DNA of 64,000 nt from Paenibacillus sp. Soil766 (GCF_001428105.1 NZ_LMSJ01000001.1:310835-374834); one strand, 5' to 3'; positions 52,638 through 60,734 are shown, numbered from the stretch's first letter. A program made the numbers and translations. Notes: generated from the sequence alone by a model not told the origin.

Positions 52638-52775
52638 TTATTGAAACTGTTCAAAATACTGTTTTGGATTGGATATACCGCTCTCAATAAAGATATTTGC
52701 CCACTCATTTATACATCCTCAAATAAGCTTTTTCATTCATGGCAGGAGAGCTGGTTTTGTCATCCCAATTCCCCT
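52638..52775 (-). pseudogene. Short C-terminal gene remnant
   Basis: One frame reads CINEWANIFIESGISNPKQY then FEQFQ and a stop, 15 bases from copy 13. A neighbouring frame upstream gives MNEKAYLRMYK, so a frameshifted small gene is likely. It is not recognised. Confidence 0.35.
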
Positions 52776-52803
52776 CTCTGTGCTCTGTGAGATAGTTCTA
52801 ACA

Positions 52804-53241
52804 TTAAATATTTATTGACATATAGTTCTTTCCTTCTATAAAACCAAGACTTTCATACACAGGTTTAGCCATATCAGACGAATGTAGCAGGATTTTTCTA
52901 ATTTCTTGTGTCTTCAAATCCTCTATTGCTTCACTAATAAGTTTGGATACTATACCTTGACGACGATAATTTGGGATTGTGAAAACATTAGCCATGTATG
53001 CAACCAATCCAGAAGGGTTTTCAAATCGTGGTAAAAATCGACATATGCAAAAACATACCGTTGATACAACTAATCCATCGTCATCAGCAACCCATACAAC
53101 GAGTGACTTGTCTGCTAATGAGGATTCAAAATAGTTTCTAAATGTTTCATCCATACTACTGTTGTCCTCATGACATAGCAATATCTTACGAAATTTTATT
53201 AACTGCGGTATATCGGTTGTAATAGCTTTTCGAAACAGCAC
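52804..53241 (-). CDS. GNAT acetyltransferase
   Basis: 145 residues from GTG 53241 after AGGGAGGAA. FRKAITTDIPQLIKFRK opens the fold. The acetyl-CoA site is VFTIPNYRRQGIVSKLISEA (RRQGIV, about residue 95). The ending MAKPVYESLGFIEGKNY is typical. The target is unknown. It lies between copies 13 and 14. Confidence 0.92.
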   Translation of the reverse strand: MLFRKAITTDIPQLIKFRKILLCHEDNSSMDETFRNYFESSLADKSLVVWVADDDGLVVSTVCFCICRFLPRFENPSGLVAYMANVFTIPNYRRQGIVSKLISEAIEDLKTQEIRKILLHSSDMAKPVYESLGFIEGKNYMSINI

Positions 53242-53357
53242 GATTGACTTCCTCCCTTTGAATGGAGACCGTGTTTAATTGAAGTTGTTCGTAATGATTA
53301 ATTATACTGATTGCCCCTTTATCAATTATCGCCCATTATATCATACATTTTATCCCT

Positions 53358-53445
53358 TTAAACTGCCCGTTACTTTAATGAAATCAGGGAGCAGATGCCG
53401 AGGCATCTGCACCTGATTATTGTGCTATCGTTTTCTTTGCGTTAG
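53358..53445 (-). repeat. attC-like cassette repeat, copy 14
   Basis: A-arm AAACTGCCCG with TTACTTTAATGAAATC. The stem AATCAGG...GCAGATGCC pairs with GGCATCTGC...CCTGATT almost perfectly. C-arm TGTGCTATCGTTTTCTTTGC then GTTAG. The stop codon of the GNAT gene to its right lies inside this GTTAG core. Confidence 0.9.
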
Positions 53446-54005
53446 TTTAATGAACCTTTTAGACGTTTTTCTACCATATCCCATTCAGTATCAAGAATGC
53501 TAAAAATAACTTGATTTCCATTATCCCTGTCGTCCCAGACCAACATGTTCCTAAGTTCTCCTTCTTTCACAGCACCCAGTCTTTCAACGGCTCTTATTGA
53601 CCTTTCGTTCCTTGCATGAATTTTAAACTGAACTCTCCTAAGTTTCATTTCTTCAAAGCAATACTTTAATAACAGGTATTTAGTTTCAGGATTTATGCCT
53701 GTTCTCCAAACACTCGGAGTTAACCAAGTCCATCCAATTTCTGCACTTCGATGTGAAATTGAAATATCTCCAATTCTTGTAGTACCCAGAATCTCATTAG
53801 TCTCCAAGTCAATTAATGTAAAGGGTAATTCTTTTCCTTGTTCTTTGCCTTTTAACGCCTTTTCAACGATTTTATCCATGTCCTCATATCTTCTTACTTT
53901 CGTTAATACAAATTCCCATACTTGAGAATGTGCTAAAGCATTGTACAAGCCTTCTGTATGGTCACGTTCAAGTTGAACTAATTTCACCTTTTCCCCCTGT
54001 AACAC
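53442..54005 (-). CDS. GNAT acetyltransferase, RimJ/RimL type
   Basis: 187 residues from GTG 54005 after GGGGGGAT. GEKVKLVQLERDHTEGLYNA opens the fold, EIGWTWLTPSVWRTGINPET covers the acetyl-CoA site (RTGIN, a weak RxxGxG/A) and ERSIRAVERLGAVKEGELRN ends it. The last codons (GSLN, stop) are formed by the tail and core of repeat copy 14 (reading TTCATTAAACTAAC), so the repeat encodes the C terminus. Confidence 0.92.
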   Translation of the reverse strand: MLQGEKVKLVQLERDHTEGLYNALAHSQVWEFVLTKVRRYEDMDKIVEKALKGKEQGKELPFTLIDLETNEILGTTRIGDISISHRSAEIGWTWLTPSVWRTGINPETKYLLLKYCFEEMKLRRVQFKIHARNERSIRAVERLGAVKEGELRNMLVWDDRDNGNQVIFSILDTEWDMVEKRLKGSLN

Positions 54006-54058
54006 GGTAAATCCCCCCTAATGAAACAACTTTATGGAATAATTCCATATTTTGTTGT

Positions 54059-54229
54059 GCAATCCTGCCAGATAGTTTATTAACAAAAAAAGAGACCCAC
54101 AGCAACGGGCTGCGAGTCTAAGTTTATATTTTAAAGGGGGTCGGTTATTATTATAACCCTTTATGATTAATACCAGATGAAAATAAGATTTCAATCGTGT
54201 AACATTACTCAACTCTCGTTCGCCGTTAC
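54059..54229 (-). repeat. attC-like cassette repeat, copy 15 (long centre)
   Basis: A-arm GCAATCCTGCCAGATAGTTTA. The centre of about 110 bases includes AGACCC/GGGCTGCGAGTCT pairing. C-arm ACTCAACTCTCGTTCGCC then GTTAC with tail TTTAATGAAC. A second weak C-arm-like piece (GCTATGGTTACCCGTCG) follows at about 54250. Confidence 0.65.
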
Positions 54230-54325
54230 TTTAATGAACTGGTTGTTTCGCTATGGTTACCCGTCGTATTAAAGATCGGGCACGGGCAGTGATTCAATAT
54301 GTGCCTCGAAATCAAGTTAAATCCC

Positions 54326-54931
54326 TTACAGGCAGTTTTCTTCTTTTAAAAACCACTGCTTCATCTTTCTTACCATTTCGTTTGCGATAAATTTGTCACG
54401 ATGATCCAGCCACTGATACAACGGTTTTTCAATGAAGCCTAATAGTTCCTTTTTAGTATCTTCTAAAGCATGGATTAACTCATCATACTTAAATTCAATA
54501 AAAAAAACGTTCTCTTTGCTCGGCTCATCTGACCATACCTTAACAATACCGTTATTACTATACTCAATCCCTGGGTTAGGATCATGCCCCAACCAAGGAC
54601 TAACTTTATTGATAATTGATTCATTAACGAGTACCAAGTCTTCTAAGCCGCAGCAACAACTTGGCAAAATGAATTTATCTTCATCTTCGAAAAAAGCAAT
54701 TCCACCTAGAATTACAACCTCATCCTCATCAAATAGTTGCTTAAATGATTTCTCGAATGATTCCTTAACATCTATATTGTTGTATCCAAATAAATGTACT
54801 AAGAACAATTCAACCTCTTTAGTTGAACTACTTTCAGTCAAAATAACGTGAGCTTTACGAATGATGTCACTGTCAATCCAAACTGGACAGTCATAATACG
54901 GTTCTTTTATCACAGCTTTAGTGTAAACCAA
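54326..54931 (-). CDS. Hypothetical protein
   Basis: 201 residues from TTG 54931, 8 bases after AGGAGG. No signal peptide or helix is seen. It is acidic, with a CCCGLEDLVLV segment (three consecutive Cys) and WLGHDPNPGIEYSNNGIVKV followed by NVFFIEFKYDELIHALEDTK. The pattern vaguely recalls cytoplasmic SMI1/Imm-type proteins, but I cannot assign it. Confidence 0.65.
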   Translation of the reverse strand: MVYTKAVIKEPYYDCPVWIDSDIIRKAHVILTESSSTKEVELFLVHLFGYNNIDVKESFEKSFKQLFDEDEVVILGGIAFFEDEDKFILPSCCCGLEDLVLVNESIINKVSPWLGHDPNPGIEYSNNGIVKVWSDEPSKENVFFIEFKYDELIHALEDTKKELLGFIEKPLYQWLDHRDKFIANEMVRKMKQWFLKEENCL

Positions 54932-55057
54932 ATCATTAACCTCCTATTTTGTTACAATATATCTAGCAGCATTATTCATGCACTTTGCTAATACCAATAC
55001 TTAGACTTCCATGATATTCACCATCATGTGTGTATTTCCTTTATTTGTAACTAACCT

Positions 55058-55189
55058 TTAAAAAATAATCAGAACCGTTTCATTACTCGCGGCTGTACTT
55101 GAATAAGGATTCCAATATAGAAAAATTGCACACAGGATTATGCATCCAATTGAAGCAATCACACCATAGAAGGAATATTTCGATTTCAA
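55058..55189 (-). CDS. Tiny membrane protein
   Basis: 43 residues from TTG 55189, 6 bases after GGAGG: KSKYSFYGVIASIGCIILCA then IFLYWNPYSSTAA. There is one hydrophobic helix. It may be the N terminus of a longer gene that was truncated, since the coding pattern does not clearly end at the stop. Confidence 0.5.
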   Translation of the reverse strand: MKSKYSFYGVIASIGCIILCAIFLYWNPYSSTAASNETVLIIF

Positions 55190-55210
55190 TGTAAAACCTC
55201 CGTTTGTCGG

Positions 55211-55236
55211 TTTATTAAGCTACCGTTCCTCGTTAG
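55211..55236 (-). repeat. attC-like cassette repeat, copy 16 (C-arm only)
   Basis: TTTATTAAGCTACCGTTCCTC then GTTAG and tail CGCAATG. No A-arm or stem remains. On its left the SD of the tiny membrane gene begins within 12 bases. Confidence 0.7.
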
Positions 55237-55279
55237 CGCAATGTCAATTACTCGTGCAAGAGTTATATTTATATTGTTT

Positions 55280-55681
55280 TTATGTCCTAATCCAATATTT
55301 ACAGTTCCCCGTATTAATACTTGTCAAGACCCCATTATAACTCTCAATAATTTTTCTGGATGCAATATTTCCTTCATTACAAGTTAGCAGCACATCTTGT
55401 ATTCCCAAGTCGTTTGCTTCTTTCAACATTTGTTTTAGCTTTAATTTTCCGTAACCTTTACCTCTACAAGAGGGTCTTATAACATACCCAATATGCCCGC
55501 CATGATTCTTAAGATTGTCATTTAAGTAATGTCTTATCTTCCCGTATCCTACGGGAAGTCCATCAATATAAAGCCAGTATGTTGTTTGAGGGACATGCTG
55601 AGGCGCTAAATGTACCCCATCGGACATTTCAATATACTTTTTTAATATCAACTTGAAATCGCTGTAATTGTCTGATAACAA
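55280..55681 (-). pseudogene. GNAT acetyltransferase, 5'-truncated
   Basis: 133 codons contain PQTTYWLYIDGLPVGYGKIR, GGHIGYVIRPSCRGKGYGKL (acetyl-CoA loop RGKGYG) and NIASRKIIESYNGVL. Upstream of the first ATG the frame continues as GNGPGENGFIN, a segment that normally lies about 35 residues from the N terminus of these enzymes, and then ends near 55730. A short N-terminal part is therefore missing. It could still fold. Confidence 0.7.
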
Positions 55682-55843
55682 TCCATTAATAAATCCATTT
55701 TCCCCAGGACCGTTGCCAATTAACTAAATCCGCGATGCCGCAGTCTTCATCCTTTAAAATCTAAAACATATATTTATGGGAACAATCTTCTTCCCTTATG
55801 GTTTTATTCCAATAATGGGTCTAAAATATCCCACCTGTGATTT

Positions 55844-57304
55844 TCATGGGGCACCTATGATAAAACTGCGTTTAGTAAGAACGGATGTTTCAACCTTTTG
55901 CGACAAGGCTTCGTTTTTCCCGTCAATGCTGTAAAGGATCGTCCATGGAAGCTTTATACGCGCCATATACTCACCGAATGGAACCGGCTTTCCGTCCGAG
56001 TCTTTCCCGTCCCAGTCAAAATCTATCTCTGCGCTCAACATTTTCGTTTTAAAATCGTAAGATAATGTTGGTAACGTGCCCCTCCAAACAGTCTCAATCT
56101 TGGGGTCATAGATGGAACCTGTTATTCGCGACACCTCTATTATGATGTTTTCTTCCTGACCTATTGTAATCGGCTCATCACTAGCATTAGCCAATGCAAA
56201 ACGGAAGGGAACTGGTTTTCCAAACGAGACAATACCCGAAGAAAAACTGGTATCTCGGGCCCAATCAATACCGATCGATGGGGCTAGCGGAAATCCTCTA
56301 GTCCCAGTAGATGCGGGATCATATTGAACGGAGTTCCATGTTCCGGCAATCGACTGATTTACGACAACAGTCGGAGGTTTATACATTTCCGGGTCCGCAG
56401 CTGGGTCGCTTATATAGATCCAAACGTCGCCAAGCCAACTACTATGAATATGATGCCAGCCGCTGCCGCTCTCGAATACCGAGACAATCTGCGGGGCAAG
56501 CGTTCCGAGTACTTTGGCCTCGCGGTTGGGAAACGAATAAATTGGGGTATTTCCCTTTAACTCGATAGTTTCATTTCTTGTCTGCACATCTCTTGGCAGG
56601 TAATACGACGGATTTATCCATTGCTCTCCCAACCACGTGTGGATATGAAACCAATCCCTATTAATTCGTTCGAAAGTATTCACTGACTGTGATGCACTTA
56701 AATACCCGATGACATTCGCGTCCGCCTCGGGAGCGTCAAATATTGGCGTTGTCGCGTTCAAGCTAATGTATTCATTCGTCGGAATGTAGTAAGGAACGAG
56801 CTTGTGCTTCGGTTTGATCCATTTGTACCCAAGCCATGTTTGGATTCGGTAATATCCTTGATAAGTACCCATAGATTTCACTGGCTGCTGAGAAATCGTA
56901 TATGTTGTTTTCCCATATTCTAATGGTTCATCGTATAAAACCTCTTCTTCTGACGTTTGTACCCATTCAAAAAAATCTTCAGGGAATTCGGGATGACTCG
57001 GTCTAATCCAAGACTCCCCTTGTTCGGTAGCAATCTTGTACCAAATCAATGGCTCGGATTCATTTATGATTCGATCGTGCCATTCCGGTTCCGCATCTAG
57101 TACGCTCACTATTGAAAAGGAAGAAGTTCCGATCTTGGTTCCATTAGGGGAGTCGTATAATACGGTTTGTGTCTCCGTTAGAATAAGTGCACCTGGTAAT
57201 TTTTTCTCTTTCAAGTCTTGTTGGGCTGCTATGGCCGTTGCGGAATGAAGCTGCGATAAAACAATAGACGTAAAAATTAAGCAACTTAATGCAAAGTGCT
57301 TCAA
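55844..57304 (-). CDS. Secreted protein with four SH3-like repeats
   Basis: 486 residues from TTG 57304 after GGAGGG. A signal peptide of about 27 residues ends ATAIA. Four SH3-like repeats follow (about 45-300), each built around a Pro-Asp-Ala/Gly turn and ending in W-[IE]-x-P-[SK] such as WYKIATEQGESWIRPS, YRIQTWLGYKWIKPK, FHIHTWLGEQWINPS and HHIHSSWLGDVWIYIS. A C-terminal beta domain of about 170 residues includes FDWDGKDSDGKPVPFGEYMA, recalling BsuPI-type inhibitor domains. It probably binds cell-wall material outside the membrane. Confidence 0.8.
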   Translation of the reverse strand: MKHFALSCLIFTSIVLSQLHSATAIAAQQDLKEKKLPGALILTETQTVLYDSPNGTKIGTSSFSIVSVLDAEPEWHDRIINESEPLIWYKIATEQGESWIRPSHPEFPEDFFEWVQTSEEEVLYDEPLEYGKTTYTISQQPVKSMGTYQGYYRIQTWLGYKWIKPKHKLVPYYIPTNEYISLNATTPIFDAPEADANVIGYLSASQSVNTFERINRDWFHIHTWLGEQWINPSYYLPRDVQTRNETIELKGNTPIYSFPNREAKVLGTLAPQIVSVFESGSGWHHIHSSWLGDVWIYISDPAADPEMYKPPTVVVNQSIAGTWNSVQYDPASTGTRGFPLAPSIGIDWARDTSFSSGIVSFGKPVPFRFALANASDEPITIGQEENIIIEVSRITGSIYDPKIETVWRGTLPTLSYDFKTKMLSAEIDFDWDGKDSDGKPVPFGEYMARIKLPWTILYSIDGKNEALSQKVETSVLTKRSFIIGAP

Positions 57305-57474
57305 TATCTATCCCTCCAATTCCAGCTCTAGGATTACTCGCTGTGTATAGCACACACAATTTCTTACTAACAAATAATCCCATATTTTTAGACGCTTCAA
57401 AGACATTGATAGTTGCGTATTACTCCCAAACAGCTCAAAAAAGCGGTAGCTTGAACACAAGCTATCACCACGCG

Positions 57475-57556
57475 CTTCTGCCAGGTTGCTGAGCAAACAA
57501 AAAAAAACGGCTGCCGAAACAACCACTATTTCATTGAACAAACGTTCTTATGTTAG
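57475..57556 (-). repeat. attC-like cassette repeat, copy 17
   Basis: A-arm TTCTGCCAGGTTGCTGAGC. The centre GGCTGCCGAAACAACC pairs poorly and is close to that of copy 11. C-arm TCATTGAACAAACGTTCTTA then TGTTAG with tail TTCAACTC. Confidence 0.8.
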
Positions 57557-57585
57557 TTCAACTCAACTGAAGGAACTAATTATTT

Positions 57586-57858
57586 TTAGATTTTACGTTT
57601 TTTCAAGGCAATGACTGTAATAACGTTTATTAATAATATAACGACAAAACATACAGCATAAATACCCATTTGTCCAACCACGGCTAAACCATCTTGCGAA
57701 GTTAGTACAAAATAAACAATACCCAATAGTAGACAAACCATATTAATAACTGCCCCGACTGACATTATAGTGACACTATTATGATTTTTATTAAACTTGA
57801 TAATATAAATCAGTGACAATACTAAAGAAATCACAACTGGTAAGATAAGCTTAAGCAA
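57586..57858 (-). CDS. Small integral membrane protein
   Basis: 90 residues from TTG 57858, 9 bases after AAGGAG. Three hydrophobic helices are seen: about 3-20 (ILPVVISLVLSLIYII), 31-51 (MSVGAVINMVCLLLGIVYFV) and 63-84 (MGIYAVCFVVILLINVITVI). It ends in ALKKRKI. I do not recognise the family. Confidence 0.7.
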   Translation of the reverse strand: MLKLILPVVISLVLSLIYIIKFNKNHNSVTIMSVGAVINMVCLLLGIVYFVLTSQDGLAVVGQMGIYAVCFVVILLINVITVIALKKRKI

Positions 57859-57958
57859 GCATAATTACTCCTTCCTAAGAAAACTATAATCAAACTATAT
57901 AACGACTTAGTTTGCATAAATAGTTCTATCTTTCTCTAGTACCTTATTTGATACCATA

Positions 57959-58044
57959 CTAAACTGCCCTTTAAGCTGAGAAGGCTGACGATCATTTAGT
58001 CGGCAGCCTTCTCCTTATATTTTTAGTTCTAGTTTTCTTTTAAG
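57959..58044 (-). repeat. attC-like cassette repeat, copy 18
   Basis: A-arm TAAACTGCCCTTTAAGCTG; stem AAGGCTGaC/GgCAGCCTT around ATCATTTAGT. The C-arm is diverged (TTTTTAGTTCTAGTTTTC), with end core TTAAG. Confidence 0.65.
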
Positions 58045-58055
58045 TTATTCTTTCT

Positions 58056-58688
58056 TTATTCAACAATGGCTTCAGAAGTTGAGCCATCAGGGAATACATT
58101 ATGCATAACTACTTTACCTGATTTAGGGTGTTTGTATCCTAGTTCAATTTTTTCTACCTTACCTTCATTAGACCAGTAAACAATAAGTTGCGCACCTATA
58201 CTATCCTGCTCCAGTCCATTAAAATCAATGGTTAGTCCTTGATATTTATATCCGGATGTAGGGGAAATATCATATCGCCATGCTGCTAATTGATGATCAT
58301 CATTTGTTCTTTCTACAACAGGCTGCCCAAGGAGTTCTTTCACATATTTTTCATCCTGGCCTAAGTTCAAACGATATTGAATATCCCAAACTTTTTTAGT
58401 GGTTTCATCTACGTTTGTGGGTCCATTCTTAATCGAAATAACTTTACCTTCTGTTATGCTGTTTATATATCTAACACCTACTCCAAGACTTTCTGCAACA
58501 AAACGAACAGGTACATAAGCATGACCATTATAATTTAATGTTGTATAATCGCTATCTAATTGTTTAATTTGACCATTAAATTCATATTTGACTGGAAATA
58601 AGTACGCTTGAATTGTGTCAGACGCAAAAACAGTAGTTGTAGCAGTTAAACCCATTCCACAGATTAAACCTAAAATAAACCTTTTCAT
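58056..58688 (-). CDS. Stalk-domain (copper-amine-oxidase N-terminal-like) secreted protein
   Basis: 210 residues with a signal peptide (1-22, ending VFA). The stalk domain lies at about 30-90 (GHAYVPVRFVAESLGVGVRY), a wall-associated fold frequent in Paenibacillus. The C-terminal half has NLGQDEKYVKELLGQPVVER and YWSNEGKVEKIELGY, resembling the SmpA/OmlA-type domain. It probably acts outside the membrane; role unknown. Confidence 0.8.
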   Translation of the reverse strand: MKRFILGLICGMGLTATTTVFASDTIQAYLFPVKYEFNGQIKQLDSDYTTLNYNGHAYVPVRFVAESLGVGVRYINSITEGKVISIKNGPTNVDETTKKVWDIQYRLNLGQDEKYVKELLGQPVVERTNDDHQLAAWRYDISPTSGYKYQGLTIDFNGLEQDSIGAQLIVYWSNEGKVEKIELGYKHPKSGKVVMHNVFPDGSTSEAIVE

Positions 58689-58762
58689 ACTCTCATCACT
58701 CCCTCTGTTTATTTACTTTAACAGATTAGACGGAGTGAACAAGTAGTAAGTTTCACCATTGT

Positions 58763-58850
58763 GCAATCTACCCATTAACGTAATAGGCTACCATTCATTC
58801 TCGCGGCAGCCCTGGAATGTTTGTTTATTCAACTCTCGTTCTTACGTTAG
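58763..58850 (-). repeat. attC-like cassette repeat, copy 19
   Basis: A-arm GCAATCTACCCATTAACGTAA; stem GGCTACC/GGCAGCC with one mismatch. C-arm TTTATTCAACTCTCGTTCTT then ACGTTAG with tail TTTAATGATG. Confidence 0.85.
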
Positions 58851-58896
58851 TTTAATGATGTACCCTCGGCAATATGAAGGACTGGCCTTCTTCGAA

Positions 58897-59093
58897 TTAA
58901 TTAACAAAATCAGTATTATTAATTCTATTATATTCTTCAACTAATTCTTCATAGAGCCCCTCATTTTTTCGTAACATCCACTCAAATAAAGTTTTAACGC
59001 TCTCGAAAATATCCGGTTTAACTCTGTAAGGTATTTCTCTCCGAGTAATTTCATTGTCAACTAAATGTTCATAAAACCCAACACATATATTCT
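58897..59093 (-). pseudogene. Unrecognised gene remnant
   Basis: A frame without start reads GFYEHLVDNEITRREIPYRV, KPDIFESVKTLFEWMLRKNE and LYEELVEEYNRINNTDFVN to a stop at 58897. The composition looks coding, but a stop lies just upstream. It occupies the unit between copies 19 and 20, which otherwise has no gene. Confidence 0.45.
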
Positions 59094-59227
59094 AATCCCT
59101 TTCTTCTCCAACTACTCATAAACGTTCATCCTTATGGTTTATTAAAGAGCTTTATTTTCGGGTTATTTTTGTTTCATAAATAATTGCTAATTCTTTTACA
59201 TAAATGAGGTATTCGTGAAGCAAATAA

Positions 59228-59303
59228 AATTATCCTGCCCGCTACTTGAATGAAAAAGAGGAGCAGCCGCGATGCAGTCGCTCCATAATATGTTCCTCAT
59301 TAC
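59228..59303 (-). repeat. attC-like cassette repeat, copy 20
   Basis: A-arm TATCCTGCCCGCTACTTGAA; stem GGAGCAGCCGC/GCAGTCGCTCC with small mismatches. C-arm ATAATATGTTCCTC, end core ATTAC. Confidence 0.75.
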
Positions 59304-59338
59304 TTCAATAAGTATAATTTCATTTTTACAATGTTCTT

Positions 59339-59650
59339 TTACCTGAATGAACGATGGGGATTAAATTCAATAATCTCATAGAACGTACGTTTGTTTATTT
59401 CGAATCCACAACATGTACAAACTTCATGCATAGATTCAATTTCCATCATTTTGCTTCCACAATTCACACAAAAGAATCTTCCTGCTTCACTATTTTCAAC
59501 TTTTGGTATCCGTACTTTAACTTCTTTAGAATTATCTATTGCTACATTAAAAGCATTTTCCATATGCTTTGAAAAATAACTATCTCCAGCTTTGCAATAT
59601 AACTCTTCATTATTAACTTTCAGTTCTTCTTTGCAATAAGGGCAATACAT
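59339..59650 (-). CDS. Zinc-ribbon protein
   Basis: 103 residues after GGGAGG. Three CxxC knuckles are seen: MYCPYCKEEL (residues 3-6), RFFCVNCGSKM (about 60) and CTCCGFEI (about 78), the last two forming one zinc site. There is no other domain. Function unknown; such proteins often bind nucleic acid or proteins. Confidence 0.75.
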   Translation of the reverse strand: MYCPYCKEELKVNNEELYCKAGDSYFSKHMENAFNVAIDNSKEVKVRIPKVENSEAGRFFCVNCGSKMMEIESMHEVCTCCGFEINKRTFYEIIEFNPHRSFR

Positions 59651-59670
59651 TTCTTAAACCTCCCTCACAT

Positions 59671-59749
59671 TATTTCCTGCCCGTCCCTCGGAGTTTAGTT
59701 GTTAATATCGGCTCAGTCTGTAGTCGGTTGAGCTATCGTTACCCTTTAG
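59671..59749 (-). repeat. attC-like cassette repeat, copy 21
   Basis: A-arm TTCCTGCCCGTCCCTCGG. The weak central stem GCTCA/TGAGC overlaps the C-arm GAGCTATCGTTACCCTTTAG, tail TTCAACG. Confidence 0.7.
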
Positions 59750-59758
59750 TTCAACGAG

Positions 59759-60295
59759 CTAATTGTTTTCTTTTATTAGATTTCCGTCTTTATCATAATA
59801 CTTATAATTTCTAAATTCATATTGGCTATTATCGGTTTCGGGAAAATCGACCCAAGCAACAGTCGCCTTATAAGGAATAAACTTTTGCTCCAATTTCTGT
59901 CCATTTATACTTACTTGCATTTTAGCAATTTCATTTTCGTTATTGGCAACAAACATAAACATACGAAGAGGGTCAGGAATGAATGAGCTAAATGTTTCGT
60001 CATCCCTTACTTGGACATAATTCCAAACAAAATTATCATCTTTATTTTTTCTGAATTGAATGTAGCCTGGACTATTGTCCGATAAAAATCCTACAACCCT
60101 TAGATCAATGAAATCTTTTACCTCCAGGATTTCAATTGATTTGTTTTCATACCCTTTAATAGATTTAATTACTTTTACTATGGAATCTTTATCATTTCCA
60201 TACAGTTGATGATTATCGTTAAAATAAAAAGCTAAGAATCCGATAAGCAGTAACAAAATTGTAAGTGTAAAAAAAGTTAATTTACCCTTTTTCAA
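59759..60295 (-). CDS. Hypothetical protein with N-terminal membrane helix
   Basis: 178 residues from TTG 60295, 7 bases after AAAGGGGGG; an ATG at 60337 lies before that SD. Helix residues 8-26 (FFTLTILLLLIGFLAFYF). The outer part has IEILEVKDFIDLRVVGFLSD and WNYVQVRDDETFSSFIPDP, followed by VAWVDFPETDNSQYEFRNYK. It ends near the tail of copy 21. I do not recognise the family. Confidence 0.65.
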   Translation of the reverse strand: MKKGKLTFFTLTILLLLIGFLAFYFNDNHQLYGNDKDSIVKVIKSIKGYENKSIEILEVKDFIDLRVVGFLSDNSPGYIQFRKNKDDNFVWNYVQVRDDETFSSFIPDPLRMFMFVANNENEIAKMQVSINGQKLEQKFIPYKATVAWVDFPETDNSQYEFRNYKYYDKDGNLIKENN

Positions 60296-60397
60296 CAATC
60301 TGCCCCCCTTTGGTAGCATTACTTTCGTTATCAGCATAATAAATCCCTTGAAAAATAAGACGTTTTAGTGCTTGTATAAGTTTCGCTTTTGTTCAAG

Positions 60398-60420
60398 GAT
60401 CCTGCCCGTTAGCGGAGCGG
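60398..60420 (-). repeat. attC-like cassette repeat, copy 22 (A-arm only, right end of the array)
   Basis: GATCCTGCCCG with TTAGCGGAGCGG matches the A-arm, including the AGCGGAG variant of copies 2 and 13. No stem or C-arm follows. This is the last copy. Confidence 0.7.
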
Positions 60421-60487
60421 TTAAGTTTATTTTGTTGGCAAGTGGAGAATTTCTTGAGTGATCCGATCTGAAAATCGATCTCCTATA

Positions 60488-60677
60488 ATGTAGGTGAATT
60501 TGTGTCGCAAGACTACAATGTTGGGACATTTGTGCATTTTTTGATGACACAAATCCTCCTACATAAAAATAAAAAAACCTGATTCCTTAAGCTTTTACTG
60601 AATAAGTTTGTAGGTACATTTATGTCATTGGACATTGATTTTTGTCGGAAAAATCTAACGACACAAATGTTCCTACA
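60488..60677. repeat. Two related quasi-palindromes beside the array end
   Basis: Unit 1 (60488-60564) begins TGTAGGTGAATTTGTGTC and ends GACACAAATCCTCCTACA. Unit 2 (60609-60677) begins TGTAGGTACATTTATGTC and ends GACACAAATGTTCCTACA. Each has near-complementary ends, and the two are in direct orientation 121 bases apart. They look like recombinase-binding sites, but no recombinase gene is near. Confidence 0.7.
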
Positions 60678-60734
60678 TAAACGCGCTTATTTACTTTTAA
60701 AACAAACATTTATTTTCTTAATAAAAATACAAAA

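Noticed and set aside
57308..57541. 77-codon minus-strand frame upstream of the SH3-repeat gene
   Set aside because: It overlaps the start and SD region of that gene and the repeat remnant, has no SD, and its composition is not protein-like.
28896..60420. Interpreting the repeats simply as intrinsic terminators
   Set aside because: Several stems could terminate transcription, but terminators would not share conserved arms on both sides, and separate, ordinary terminators occur in the same region (48363, 42514).
28896..60420. Calling a complete canonical integron
   Set aside because: No integrase gene or attI is present in the window, and the RYYYAAC/GTTRRRY boxes are only approximate, so only an integron-like array is claimed.
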